A DNA stretch of 64,000 nucleotides from Saccharothrix sp. (GTDB lineage Bacteria > Actinomycetota > Actinomycetes > Mycobacteriales > Pseudonocardiaceae). The stretch's first letter is position 1. Each line of letters begins with the position of its first letter. Positions 17,923 through 26,297 of the stretch are shown here, piece by piece. The position numbers and the translations under genes are program-made. The stretch spans positions 56,557 to 120,556 of the forward strand of contig NZ_JAPSLK010000019.1 of NCBI RefSeq assembly GCF_031180885.1, in the 5' to 3' direction. Under the pieces are notes generated by a model that was given only the letters and a program-made list of their open reading frames with translations, was not told the DNA's origin and ran no database searches.

Positions 17923-18074
17923 TTGCCGTTCGCGGCATGGAGTGGCACCACTGCGCCGCCGCCCACACCCGCCCCAGTCCGCGGTTGGCTCTGCTCGGAC
18001 GCCTTGAACGACCGCCTGGCCGACCTCGGCGACGTGGACACCCTGATCGCCATCGCCGAGATGGACCGCTCGCT

Positions 18075-18728
18075 CTAGTACCACCGCGCCCCTGACTGCC
18101 GGCGCTTCGCCGCGTACACCCCAGCCTCGGTACGCCGGTCGAACCCCAGCTTGTGCAGCAGTGACGACACGTAGTTCTTGACCGTCTTCTCCGCCAGGTA
18201 CAGCCGCTGCGCGATCTGCCGGTTGGTCAGGCCCTCCGCGATCAGGTCCAGGATGCGCCGCTCCTGCGGGCTCAGCGACGCGTACCGCGGGTCCTCCACC
18301 GGGCCACCACGCAACCGCTGCAACACGGTCGCCGTCACCCCCGAGTGCAGCAGCGACCCACCCGCGGCCAACGTCCGAATCGCGGACACCAGGTCGTTGC
18401 CGGACACCTGTTTCAGCATGTACCCCGCCGCGCCCGCCATGATCGCCCCGAACAGCGCCTCGTCGTCCGAGTACGACGTCAGCATCAGGCACGCCGGCGG
18501 CGGCTGGACGGTCGAGCGGATCTCGCGGCACACCGTCACCCCGTCGCCGTCGGGCAGCCGTACGTCGATGACGGCCACGTCGGGCCGGTGTTCGGCCGCC
18601 GCCGCGATGGCCGCCGCCGCGCTCTCCGCCTCGCCGACCACCTCGATGTCGGGCTCCACGTCGAGCAGTTGGTGCAGGCCGCGGCGCACGATCTCGTGGT
18701 CGTCCACGAGCAGTACCGAGATGGACAT
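18075..18728 (-). CDS. NarL/FixJ-family response regulator (DevR/DosR-like)
   Basis: A 217-residue two-component regulator. The receiver domain (1-120) has acidic Asp9-Asp10, phosphoacceptor Asp55 (AVIDVRLPD) and the conserved Lys in YMLKQVSG. A C-terminal LuxR-type HTH follows (LSPQERRILDLIAEGLTNRQ, TVKNYVSSLLHKLGFDRR). The sequence resembles DevR/DosR, with KNYVSSLL in the recognition helix. It lies 11 bp downstream of its histidine kinase on the same strand, so they form an operon. ATG 18728 begins the receiver domain. Confidence 0.9.
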   Translation of the reverse strand: MSISVLLVDDHEIVRRGLHQLLDVEPDIEVVGEAESAAAAIAAAAEHRPDVAVIDVRLPDGDGVTVCREIRSTVQPPPACLMLTSYSDDEALFGAIMAGAAGYMLKQVSGNDLVSAIRTLAAGGSLLHSGVTATVLQRLRGGPVEDPRYASLSPQERRILDLIAEGLTNRQIAQRLYLAEKTVKNYVSSLLHKLGFDRRTEAGVYAAKRRQSGARWY

Positions 18729-18739
18729 GGCTGGCCTCC

Positions 18740-20326
18740 CTACCCAGTTGTCAACGGCACCGACCACGTCACCGTTACGCCCTTTCCCACTTCCGACTGA
18801 ACCTCGCACGACCCGCCCCACCGCGCCGCCCGGGCCGCCATGTTCACCAAACCACCGGTGTGCCGGGCGCGGCCGTCCGGCAGGCCGTCGCCGTCGTCGC
18901 GCACGACCAGCACCAGGTGCGTCCCTTCCCTATCCAGGGTGATGTCCACGTCCACCCGGCGCGCGGAGGCGTGGCGGGCCGCGTTGGCCAGGGCCTCGCG
19001 CAGGGTGGCCAGCAGGTCGGGCCGGACCGGGTCGGGCACCAGCGAGTCGACCGGGCCGTCGGTGGACAGCGCCGGTTCGAAGCCCAGCAGCCGGCTGGAG
19101 TCCTGCACGACCCGCATGAGCTGCATGCGCAGGCTGGCCTGGCCGGTGGGCGGCTCCTGGAGCGAGAAGATGGTGCGCCGGATCTCCCGAATGGTCTGGT
19201 CGACCTCGTTGACGAAGTCCGCGAGCCGCTGCGCCACCAGCGGCTGCTCGACCAGCCCGTTGAGGCCCTGCAACCCCAGGCCCAGGCCGAACAGCCGCTG
19301 CACGACCAGGTCGTGCAGGTCGCGCGCGATCCGGTCGCGGTCCTCCAGCACGGCCAGCCGCTTCCCCGCGCCGGTGGCCCGGGTGAACTCCAGGATCAGC
19401 GCCGCCTGCCGCGCGAACGACTCCACCAGCGCCACGTCCGAGGCGTCGAACGCCCGGTGGTCCCGCGCGCGGGCCACCATGAGCACGCCCAGGACCCGGT
19501 CCCCCGCCGCCAGCGGCACCACGACGACCGGTCCGATGCGGTCGAAGTGGCCGGGCAGGCCGTCGAGGACCTTGGTCTTGCCGGTGGCGTACACCTCGCG
19601 GCTGGCACTGCCCTCGCGGGACACGGTGAAGCCGCGCAGCTCGCCGTCCATGACCCGCACGGCCAGCTCGCCGTGGGCGTCGGGCAGTGCCAGCGCCGCG
19701 CACACGGCGTCGGCGGCCAGCCGGGCGCGCACCGCGACCAGGCGCAGCGCGTCCCGGTCCGGTGTACCGGTGAGCAGGGCGTTGGTGACCTCGTTGGACG
19801 CGCGCAGCCACACCTCGCGCTGCTTGGACCGCTCGTAGAGGCGCGCGTTCTCGATGGCGATGCCGGCCGCCGCGGCGATCGCCTCCACGACCTCGTGGTC
19901 GGCGCGGGTGAAGTCGGCGCCGCCGACCTTGTCGGTGAGGTACAGGTTGCCGAACACCTCGCCGCGCACGTGCACGGGCACGCCCAGGAACCGGGCCGAG
20001 GCGGGGTCGAACGCGGTGCCGTCGAACTCGGCGTGGTGCGGCTCGTCGCCGTGGGTGAACTCCAGCAGCTGCCGGTTCGGCCCGACCACGGCCAGCGCCC
20101 CGTAGCGCGCGTCGACCAGGCTGCACGACGACTCCACGATCCGGCGCAGGACGTCGGGCAGCGACAGGTCGCTGGCCAGCGACACCACCGCGTCCAGGAG
20201 CCGGTGCATGCGCTCCTGGGAGACGATCACCTCGGCGGTCCGGTCGGTCAGCTGGCGCAGCAGGCCGTCCAGGCGCGCGGCGTTCGCGTCCGGGGACGTT
20301 CCAGGCAAGGCGAACCCACCCCTCAA
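18740..20326 (-). CDS. GAF-domain sensor histidine kinase (DevS/DosT-like)
   Basis: A 528-residue soluble kinase: N-terminal helix, GAF1 (about 45-165, ending in FLGVPVHVRGEVFGNLYL), GAF2 (about 190-325), a HisKA_3 dimerisation domain with phosphoacceptor His338 (RIARDLHDLVVQRLF), and an HATPase_c domain (EALANAARHA, DDGDGLP). GAF1 is clearly shorter than in mycobacterial DevS, lacking the stretch that carries the heme-ligating His there. It may therefore not sense gases through heme. The start is uncertain: TTG 20326 is used, but TTG 20308 has a better upstream purine run. Confidence 0.88.
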   Translation of the reverse strand: MRGGFALPGTSPDANAARLDGLLRQLTDRTAEVIVSQERMHRLLDAVVSLASDLSLPDVLRRIVESSCSLVDARYGALAVVGPNRQLLEFTHGDEPHHAEFDGTAFDPASARFLGVPVHVRGEVFGNLYLTDKVGGADFTRADHEVVEAIAAAAGIAIENARLYERSKQREVWLRASNEVTNALLTGTPDRDALRLVAVRARLAADAVCAALALPDAHGELAVRVMDGELRGFTVSREGSASREVYATGKTKVLDGLPGHFDRIGPVVVVPLAAGDRVLGVLMVARARDHRAFDASDVALVESFARQAALILEFTRATGAGKRLAVLEDRDRIARDLHDLVVQRLFGLGLGLQGLNGLVEQPLVAQRLADFVNEVDQTIREIRRTIFSLQEPPTGQASLRMQLMRVVQDSSRLLGFEPALSTDGPVDSLVPDPVRPDLLATLREALANAARHASARRVDVDITLDREGTHLVLVVRDDGDGLPDGRARHTGGLVNMAARAARWGGSCEVQSEVGKGVTVTWSVPLTTG

Positions 20327-20357
20327 GCAGGGAGGATTCCGAGGTTAGCGCCTCCGG

Positions 20358-20756
20358 TCAGGGGATGCGACGGCCCGACACGACCTCCAGCTCGACCTCC
20401 AGGTAGTGGTCGCGGGTGCCGTGCCCGCGGGAGGCCAGCGGGAGCTGGCGGACCCGCGCCAGGCGCTGCTCGTCGAGCACCTCGCTGAGGTGGCCGACGG
20501 CCATCACGGTCCAGCCCTTGGAGAGGTCGGGCTCCACCTCGTCGATCTCGAAGGCCACGATGGTGTCCCTGGCGACCAGGGTCGCGCTGCCCTCGGGGAC
20601 GCGCAGCACCACCGCCTCGCCGTCCAGCACGTAGACCACCGGGTGGACGACCGGCAGCGCCCGGTCGGTGTAGACGAGCCTCCCGATCGACGCGGTGCTC
20701 AACAGCCGCAGGCACTCCTCCCGGGGGAGCACCTGGAGCCCAGCGGAGTCGTACAT
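20358..20756 (-). CDS. Pyridoxamine 5'-phosphate oxidase-like split-barrel flavoprotein
   Basis: A 132-residue protein of the PPOX/flavin-reductase split-barrel superfamily (LLSTASIGRLVYTDRALPVV, WTVMAVGHLSEV). Members bind FMN or F420. Similar small proteins belong to DosR-type regulons in mycobacteria. It is the first gene of the minus-strand group continuing into the sensor kinase 31 bp downstream, which suggests redox or hypoxia-related co-expression. GAAGAGG precedes the ATG at 20756. The substrate cannot be told. Confidence 0.8.
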   Translation of the reverse strand: MYDSAGLQVLPREECLRLLSTASIGRLVYTDRALPVVHPVVYVLDGEAVVLRVPEGSATLVARDTIVAFEIDEVEPDLSKGWTVMAVGHLSEVLDEQRLARVRQLPLASRGHGTRDHYLEVELEVVSGRRIP

Positions 20757-20866
20757 CGCACCTCTTCATCCCCCAGTTGCCGGAGTAAATCGTTCTTCCT
20801 CGTGATCGTCGTTGCCTAGAGTCGGAAGTCCCGGCTTTGACGTCCCACCCGGATGGGGGATTTTCC

Positions 20867-21700
20867 ATGCGTGCGCCCGACGTATCCGCCCTGCTCCGCC
20901 GCATCGGCGCCGAGCCCGAGCCGCCGAGCCCGGCCGCGCTGGCCCGGCTGCACCGGGCGTTCGTGGAGCACGTGCCCTACGAGGACGTGGAGGTGCAGCT
21001 CGGCCGGGTGACGTCGCTGGACGCGGTGGACTCGCTGGACCGCATCCTCGCCGGCCGGGGCGGCTACTGCTTCCACCTCAACGGGGCGTTCGCCGTGCTC
21101 CTCGAAGCGCTCGGGTACCGCGTGACCAGGCACAAGGCGGGCGTGCAGATGCGGCCGGAGGACGAGCCGTCGATCAACCGCAACCACGTCGGGCTGTTCG
21201 TGCACGACCTGGGCGAGGACCTGTGGCTGGTCGACGTGGGCCTGGGCGACGGCCTGCACGCCCCGCTGCCGCTGCGCACCGGCACCTACGCCCAGGGTCC
21301 CTTCACCATCGGGCTGCGGCCGTCCGAGGTCGCGCCCGGCGGCTGGCGGCTGGACCACGACCCGCGCGGCAGCCTCCACGGCGTGGACTTCGACCCGGAG
21401 GCGGTGGAGCTGTCGGTGTTCGCCGACCGGCACGAGCACCTGTCCACGTCGCCGGAGTCGGGGTTCGTGAAGACGTTCTGCGCGCAGCGCACCGACGGCT
21501 CGGGCTGGGACTCGATGCGCGCGTTGACCCTGTCCCGGGTCGAGGAGACGACGAAGAAGACCGTGCTGGAGACGCCCCGCGACTGGTTCGGGGCGCTGGC
21601 GGACGTGTTCGGGCTGGTGTTCACCGCCGAGGAGCGGGACGTGCTGTGGACCAAGGCGCTGGCCCAGCACGAGGCGCACGTCAGCTCAAGCCGACCGTGA
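20867..21700 (+). CDS. nat: Arylamine N-acetyltransferase
   Basis: A 277-residue enzyme transferring acetyl (or propionyl) groups from CoA to arylamines, hydrazines or similar amines. The Cys-His-Asp triad is visible: Cys68 in GRGGYCFHLNGAF, His107 in RNHVGLFV and Asp123 in LVDVGLGD. Length and layout match the bacterial NAT family, some of which act in amide-bond formation in antibiotic clusters. It is divergent from the PPOX gene. ATG 20867 follows a GGGGGA. Its last 20 bp overlap the convergent membrane-protein gene. Confidence 0.92.
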   Translation: MRAPDVSALLRRIGAEPEPPSPAALARLHRAFVEHVPYEDVEVQLGRVTSLDAVDSLDRILAGRGGYCFHLNGAFAVLLEALGYRVTRHKAGVQMRPEDEPSINRNHVGLFVHDLGEDLWLVDVGLGDGLHAPLPLRTGTYAQGPFTIGLRPSEVAPGGWRLDHDPRGSLHGVDFDPEAVELSVFADRHEHLSTSPESGFVKTFCAQRTDGSGWDSMRALTLSRVEETTKKTVLETPRDWFGALADVFGLVFTAEERDVLWTKALAQHEAHVSSSRP

Positions 21701-22262
21701 ACCCCTCGTCCTGGACGCCCCGGTACAGCTGGGGCGCGAAGGTCGTCATCGCCCGTTCGATGACCGGGATCAGGTTGGCCGCGTCGCCCAGCGGCAGCCG
21801 GTAGGTGCCGTCCGGCCTGGCCAGGGGCGCCAGGCCGGGGTGGCGCGCGGCGAAGGCCCGCGGGTGGGCGGGGACGAGGTCGAGGCGGACCATGGTGCGG
21901 CGGGTCAGGGCGTCGGACAGCTGCACGGCCCGTTCCCGGGTGCGGGAGATGCGCACCGCGCCCAGGTCCGGCCACGGCACCGCCCACGGCGAGCCCTGCG
22001 GGTCGTCCCACCGCACGCCGGGGGCCTCGAAGACGAGCTTGCGGGGCCGCGAGACCTTCTTCCAGTTCACGATCGCGGCCACCGCGACGAAGGTGAACAG
22101 CAGGCCGATGACCAGCGCGATCGTGCCGCCGACGGGTTCGCCGTCGGCGTAGGCGGACACCGCGCCGAACAGCGCGAGCAGGCCCAGGACGCCGGCCACG
22201 GTGCCACCGACCAGCACCCGCCGGGTGTCCCGCGTGCCGATGTCGATGACGACCGGAGTCAC
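21681..22262 (-). CDS. Membrane protein with PH-like cytoplasmic domain, unknown function
   Basis: A 193-residue protein with two membrane segments near the N-terminus (LVGGTVAGVLGLLALFGAVS and TIALVIGLLFTFVAVAAIV). A soluble beta-rich tail follows (GVRWDDPQGSPWAVPWPDLG), reminiscent of bacterial PH-like domains. Its GTG overlaps the meaB stop codon (GTGA), so it is the third gene of the thiolase-meaB operon. Function unknown. Confidence 0.75.
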   Translation of the reverse strand: MTPVVIDIGTRDTRRVLVGGTVAGVLGLLALFGAVSAYADGEPVGGTIALVIGLLFTFVAVAAIVNWKKVSRPRKLVFEAPGVRWDDPQGSPWAVPWPDLGAVRISRTRERAVQLSDALTRRTMVRLDLVPAHPRAFAARHPGLAPLARPDGTYRLPLGDAANLIPVIERAMTTFAPQLYRGVQDEGFTVGLS

Positions 22263-23224
22263 CCACCCACCCCCTCGACCAAGCGGTCAGCCGCAGCGTA
22301 GGGGTCCAGCTCACCCGCCACGACCCGTTTGGCCAACGTGGTGAGGGCGCTGCCGCCGTGCAGGTCGCCGATGCGGGAGCGCAGGCTCTCCAGGGCGATG
22401 GCCTCGATCTCGGCCTCGGCCCGCTGCGCGCGCCGCCGGTCCAGCTCGCCCTTCTCCTGGAGCCAGGCGCGGTGGGCGTCGATGGCGTCCACGACGTCCT
22501 GCACGCCCTCGCACCGGGCCGCCACCGTCTTGACCACGGGAGGCCGCCACAGCGCCTCGGCGCGTTCCCGGCGGCCCAGGGAGATCATGTGCTTGAGGTC
22601 GCGGGCGGTCTGGTCGGCGCCGTCGCGGTCGGCCTTGTTGACCACGAACACGTCGGCGATCTCCAGGATGCCCGCCTTGGCGGCCTGGATGCCGTCGCCC
22701 ATGCCGGGCGCGAGCAGCACGACCGTGGTGTCGGCCAGCGACACCACCTCGACCTCGGACTGGCCCACGCCGACCGTCTCGACCAGGACGACGTCGCAGC
22801 CGGCGGCGTCCAGGACGCGCAGGGCCTGCGGGGTGGCCCAGGACAGCCCGCCCAGGTGGCCGCGGGTGGCCATCGAGCGGATGAAAACACCCGGGTCGGT
22901 GGCGTGTTCACCCATCCGGACCCGGTCGCCGAGCAGCGCGCCGCCGGAGAACGGGGACGACGGGTCCACCGCGAGCACCCCGACCCGCGCGCCGCGCTCC
23001 CGGTAGGCCCGGATCAGCGCGGACGTGGACGTCGACTTGCCCACGCCCGGCGCGCCGGTCAGGCCGATGACCTGGGCGTTCCCGGTGAACGGGGACAGCG
23101 CGGCAGCGACCTCCCGCAGCTGCGGACTGGCGTCCTCGACCAGCGAGATCAGCCTGGCGACCGCGCGCGGTTGGCCCGCACGCGCGCGGTCGACCAGCTC
23201 TGCCACGTCAACGGTGCGGGTCAC
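22259..23224 (-). CDS. meaB: MeaB/ArgK-type G-protein chaperone of B12-dependent acyl-CoA mutase
   Basis: A 321-residue GTPase that protects and reloads adenosylcobalamin-dependent mutases. It shows Walker A (GAPGVGKST), the MeaB stretch VLAVDPSSPFSGGALLGDR, the SMATRGHLGG switch region, ETVGVGQSEVEV and the guanine-specificity NKAD. The C-terminal dimerisation arm is present. It starts with GTG 4 bp after the thiolase stop, so the two are co-transcribed. Its client is most likely the ethylmalonyl-CoA mutase at 51794-53785, because no two-subunit methylmalonyl-CoA mutase is in the window. Confidence 0.93.
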   Translation of the reverse strand: MTRTVDVAELVDRARAGQPRAVARLISLVEDASPQLREVAAALSPFTGNAQVIGLTGAPGVGKSTSTSALIRAYRERGARVGVLAVDPSSPFSGGALLGDRVRMGEHATDPGVFIRSMATRGHLGGLSWATPQALRVLDAAGCDVVLVETVGVGQSEVEVVSLADTTVVLLAPGMGDGIQAAKAGILEIADVFVVNKADRDGADQTARDLKHMISLGRRERAEALWRPPVVKTVAARCEGVQDVVDAIDAHRAWLQEKGELDRRRAQRAEAEIEAIALESLRSRIGDLHGGSALTTLAKRVVAGELDPYAAADRLVEGVGG

Positions 23225-23228
23225 ACCC

Positions 23229-24416
23229 CTAGACCTTAGGCACGCGCACGATCAGGGCGTCACCCTGACCGCCGCCGCCGCACAGGGCCGCCGCGCCGAC
23301 GCCGCCGCCGCGGCGCTTCAGCTCCAGCGCGAGGTGCAGCGCGATCCGGGCGCCCGACATGCCGATCGGGTGGCCCAGCGCGATGGCGCCGCCGTTGACG
23401 TTGACCTTGTCCTCGGAGATCCCGAGCTGCCGCGTGGAGACGACGCCGACCGCGGCGAACGCCTCGTTGATCTCGACCAGGTCCAGGTCGGCCGGGTCGA
23501 TGCCCTCCTTGGCGCACGCGGCCTTGATGGCGTTCGCGGGCTGCTCGTGCAGGCTCGCGTCCGGGCCCGCGACCACGCCGTGCGCGCCGATCTCGGCCAG
23601 CCAGGTCAGGCCCAGCTCCTCGGCCTTGGCCTTGCTCATCACGACCACGGCCGCCGCGCCGTCGGAGATCTGCGACGCCGAGCCCGCGGTGATGGTGCCG
23701 TCGGAGGCGAACGCCGGGCGCAGCTTGGCCAGGGTCTCCACGGTGGTGTCGCCGCGCACGCCCTCGTCGGTGCTGAACAGGACCGGGTCGCCCTTGCGCT
23801 GCGGGATCGCCACCGGGGCGATCTCCTCGGCGAACACGCCGTTCTCGGCGGCCTTGGCGGCGAGCTGGTGCGACCGCGCGGAGAACGCGTCCTGCTCCTC
23901 GCGGGTCAGGCCGTAGCGGGAGTTGTACTTCTCGGTCGAGGCGCCCATCGCGACCTGGTCGAACGCGCAGAACAGGCCGTCGAAGGCCATGTGGTCCTGC
24001 AGGGTGACGTCGCCGTACTTGTACCCGCCGCGGGACTTGGGCAGCAGGTGCGGGGCCTGGGTCATGGACTCCTGGCCGCCGGCCACGACGATGTCGAACT
24101 CGCCGGCGCGGATGAGCTGGTCGGCCAGCGCGATGGCGTCGATGCCGGACAGGCACACCTTGTTGATGGTGAGCGCCGGGACCGACATCGGGATGCCGGC
24201 GTGGACCGCGGCCTGCCGGGCGGGGATCTGGCCGGCGCCCGCGGTGAGCACCTGGCCCATGATCACGTACTGGACCTGCTCGGGCGCGACGCCGGCCCGC
24301 TCCAGCGCCGCCTTGATCGCGACGCCGCCGAGCTGGGCGCCGGAGAAGTCCTTCAACGATCCGAGCAGTCGCCCCATCGGGGTACGGGCCCCGGCGACGA
24401 TGACGGAACCGGACAC
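23229..24416 (-). CDS. fadA4: Acetyl-CoA acetyltransferase (FadA4-type thiolase)
   Basis: A 395-residue biosynthetic or degradative thiolase interconverting two acetyl-CoA and acetoacetyl-CoA. The nucleophilic Cys lies in [19 protein letters not shown], with the His in [12 protein letters not shown] and second Cys in [10 protein letters not shown]. The NKVCLSGID form is that of mycobacterial FadA4, which also lies beside the epimerase gene there. GTG 24416 was chosen because GGAGG lies 6 nt upstream; an ATG at 24434 is possible. It is divergent from mce, sharing a promoter region with a GTTACC-type palindrome. Confidence 0.92.
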   Translation of the reverse strand: MSGSVIVAGARTPMGRLLGSLKDFSGAQLGGVAIKAALERAGVAPEQVQYVIMGQVLTAGAGQIPARQAAVHAGIPMSVPALTINKVCLSGIDAIALADQLIRAGEFDIVVAGGQESMTQAPHLLPKSRGGYKYGDVTLQDHMAFDGLFCAFDQVAMGASTEKYNSRYGLTREEQDAFSARSHQLAAKAAENGVFAEEIAPVAIPQRKGDPVLFSTDEGVRGDTTVETLAKLRPAFASDGTITAGSASQISDGAAAVVVMSKAKAEELGLTWLAEIGAHGVVAGPDASLHEQPANAIKAACAKEGIDPADLDLVEINEAFAAVGVVSTRQLGISEDKVNVNGGAIALGHPIGMSGARIALHLALELKRRGGGVGAAALCGGGGQGDALIVRVPKV

Positions 24417-24468
24417 ATCGGCCTCCACGAGCATGTGTAAGCGGTTGTTAACTCGCAACGATACCCAG

Positions 24469-24486
24469 GGTTACCCGAGGGTAAGT
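24469..24486. promoter_or_regulatory. Acyl-CoA regulon operator, thiolase/mce divergent promoter
   Basis: GGTTACC-CGAG-GGTAAGT, with a perfect core TTACCC-GA-GGGTAA, lies between the divergent thiolase and epimerase genes. It belongs to the GTTAC-N6-GTAAC set also found at 26210, 35015, 39471 and 53815. Confidence 0.6.
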
Positions 24487-24541
24487 CTGTGAGACGACGC
24501 ACAACCCCCGCTGCACCGATTCCGGTCCTACCCTCGTTGTC

Positions 24542-24982
24542 ATGCAAGAACAACTCCGCGGTTTCGTCACCGCCATCGACCACGTCGGGATCGCCGTGCC
24601 GGACCTCGACGCCGCGATCGCGTTCCACCGCGACAACTTCGGGCTGGAGGTGGCGCACGAGGAGGTCAACGAGGAGCAGGGCGTGCGCGAGGCCATGCTC
24701 CGCGCTCCCGGCGACACCGGTTCCGGGACCGCGATCCAGCTGCTCGCGCCCCTCACCCCGGAGTCCACGATCGCGAAGTTCATCGGCCGCTCGGGTCCCG
24801 GTCTCCAGCAGCTCGCCTACCGGGTGTCCGATGTGGACGCGGCCGCCGACGCCCTGCGGGCGAACGGCTTGCGCCTCCTGTACGACGCCGCCAAGCGCGG
24901 TACCTCCAACTCCCGGGTGAACTTCGTGCACCCCAAGGACGCCGGCGGCGTTCTGGTGGAACTGGTCGAGCCGGCTGTGTAG
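24542..24982 (+). CDS. mce: Methylmalonyl-CoA/ethylmalonyl-CoA epimerase
   Basis: A 146-residue vicinal-oxygen-chelate enzyme that epimerises 2R/2S methylmalonyl-CoA and ethylmalonyl-CoA. Metal ligands expected in this family are recognisable as His14 (IDHVGIAV), Gln in TAIQLLAP and Glu near the C-terminus (GVLVELVEP). Where many homologues have LHHIA, this one has LQQLA, so one usual His is Gln. The -10-like TACCCT at 24529-24534 ends 7 nt before the ATG, suggesting a leaderless mRNA. A hairpin follows the stop codon. Confidence 0.92.
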   Translation: MQEQLRGFVTAIDHVGIAVPDLDAAIAFHRDNFGLEVAHEEVNEEQGVREAMLRAPGDTGSGTAIQLLAPLTPESTIAKFIGRSGPGLQQLAYRVSDVDAAADALRANGLRLLYDAAKRGTSNSRVNFVHPKDAGGVLVELVEPAV

Positions 24983-24986
24983 GACT

Positions 24987-25005
24987 GCCTCGGCTCCGCC
25001 GAGGC
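24987..25005 (+). terminator. Hairpin terminator after mce
   Basis: GCCTCGGC-TCC-GCCGAGGC: perfect 8-bp stem with a 3-nt loop, 5 bp after the mce stop codon. Confidence 0.6.
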
Positions 25006-25009
25006 GGCG

Positions 25010-25104
25010 GGCCGCCTGGAAGTCGATCGTCCGAGGGTCTCTTCGCGCCGATCGAAGAGCATGATCGTCACGAAGAGACCCTCGGGCGATCGACGCGGCC
25101 TCGC
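25010..25104. repeat. 95-bp hairpin element, copy B
   Basis: A 24-bp inverted repeat (25022-25045 with 25071-25094, one mismatch) with a 25-nt loop containing GAAGAGC. The flanks GGCCGCCT and GCGGCCTCGC are the same as in copy A at 9430-9524, but the stem sequence is unrelated apart from GTCG/CGAC at its base. It lies between the convergent mce and TetR genes. Confidence 0.8.
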
Positions 25105-25107
25105 ATC

Positions 25108-25659
25108 TCACTGAAGCGCGGTGGCCACGAAGGCGAGTTCCTGGTCCATGCGGTCGTCGTCGGGCGTGTGCCGGGCGACCGAGTGGCGGTAGCTGACCGC
25201 CAACGCGACCAGCGCGGACGCGCTGTCCACGTCCTTCTTGGCCACCGCCGCCCCACCGGCGGCGAGGATCACCTGCCGGATCTGCGCGGCGACCAACTGG
25301 TACCGCGCGTGCAGCGCGTCCCGCACGTCCTGGTGCGTGTCCGCCTCGCGCCACAACAGGTGGCTGAGCAGCGGAGACGCGTTCAACCGGGCGTCCAGCG
25401 CGGCGACGAGCCTGCGCAGGCTCTCCGCGATGTCACCCACGACCACGACCCGCCGTTGGTCCACGGCGCCGTCGGGCAGTCGCTGCACGAGCGCGGCCAG
25501 CAGGTCTTTCTTGCGGCGGAAGTAGTAGTGCACGAGGCCCTTGGGAACCCCGGCGCGTTCGGCGATGCGGGAGGTCGGCGTGGCGTCGAAGCCCGACTCG
25601 GCGAACAACTCCTCGGCCGCGTTCAAGATCCGTTCCCTGGCCGACGAGTCCTCTGCCAA
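25108..25659 (-). CDS. TetR-family transcriptional regulator
   Basis: A 183-residue repressor with the N-terminal TetR HTH (ERILNAAEELFAESGFDATP, then GVPKGLVHYYFRRKKDLLAA) and an all-helical ligand domain. It lies between the epimerase and crotonyl-CoA carboxylase/reductase genes. This makes it the best candidate in the window for the regulator that binds the GTTAC-N6-GTAAC palindromes, though that link is only positional. Its own upstream region lacks the palindrome. It starts with TTG, preceded by GAAAGGCGG. Confidence 0.85.
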   Translation of the reverse strand: MAEDSSARERILNAAEELFAESGFDATPTSRIAERAGVPKGLVHYYFRRKKDLLAALVQRLPDGAVDQRRVVVVGDIAESLRRLVAALDARLNASPLLSHLLWREADTHQDVRDALHARYQLVAAQIRQVILAAGGAAVAKKDVDSASALVALAVSYRHSVARHTPDDDRMDQELAFVATALQ

Positions 25660-25688
25660 CGCGTGCCGCCTTTCACGGGATCGAGCGT

Positions 25689-25717
25689 GCGAGGCCGCCC
25701 TGGGCGGACGACCTCGC
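25689..25717. terminator. Bulged stem-loop between the SPW and TetR genes
   Basis: GCGAGG-CCGCC pairs with GGCGG-ACGA-CCTCGC, with a 3-nt loop and a 4-nt bulge. It begins 11 bp downstream of the SPW stop codon and precedes the TetR gene on the same strand, so it may terminate or attenuate readthrough. Confidence 0.4.
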
Positions 25718-25728
25718 GCGTTTCCAAC

Positions 25729-26088
25729 CTAGTGCGAACCCGCCAGGCCGCTGTGGGCCGCGTTCGCCGCGGGCATGGCCATCGCACCCATCGCGACGGT
25801 CAGCACACCACCGACCCACGACACCCACGAGGCCGCCATGAGGTCGCTGTAGCCCATCACCCACGGGGAGATGAACAGCAGCGCACCGAGCAGCATCTGG
25901 AACCACTCGCCGTACACCATGGCGGGCATCGCGAGCGACGCGAGGCCGTCGATGGCGATGAGCGCGCCGAGCACGATCATCGTCCACATGGCCGCCGTGG
26001 ACGTCTCCACCACGAGCGGCGACAGCAGCACCAGCACGCCGATTGCGACTTCGGCCCAGTCCTGCCACCTGGTCCACGCCTTGGTCAT
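25729..26088 (-). CDS. SPW-repeat membrane protein
   Basis: A 119-residue, four-segment membrane protein of the SPW family. Two copies of the motif are visible: LLSPLVVE after the first helix and FISPWVMGYS after the third, with Trp residues opening the protein (WTRWQDWAEV). The family's role is unknown. GGAGG precedes the ATG at 26088. It is divergent from ccr, with the palindrome at 26210 between them. Confidence 0.85.
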   Translation of the reverse strand: MTKAWTRWQDWAEVAIGVLVLLSPLVVETSTAAMWTMIVLGALIAIDGLASLAMPAMVYGEWFQMLLGALLFISPWVMGYSDLMAASWVSWVGGVLTVAMGAMAMPAANAAHSGLAGSH

Positions 26089-26209
26089 GACCTGCACCTC
26101 CGTCCTGTGAAGCGGACACCACCGATGCTCCGCTTGGTTGGCCGCCCGGTCAAGATGGACCGATCGGGTGCAACCCCAGTGCAATGCCTCACAGGTCGGG
26201 TTCTGAATC

Positions 26210-26227
26210 GGTTACCGATGGGTAACC
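26210..26227. promoter_or_regulatory. Acyl-CoA regulon operator upstream of ccr
   Basis: GGTTACC-GATG-GGTAACC is a perfect 7-bp-arm palindrome about 70 bp before the ccr start codon. It is the best-conserved member of the five-site GTTAC-N6-GTAAC set. Confidence 0.7.
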
Positions 26228-26297
26228 TCCGGCAACCTGCGTGGACCAGCGTCCAACGCCACAATCCCGGAGCATCACCCATTGGGAGGCACACGCC

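Noticed and set aside
17995..18078. Plus-strand frame ending LNDRLADLGDVDTLIAIAEM-DRSL before a TAG at 18076
   Set aside because: The peptide looks helical and acidic, but there is no start codon with a ribosome-binding site and the frame upstream is low-complexity Pro-rich sequence. It overlaps the end of the response-regulator gene. At most it is an old gene fragment.
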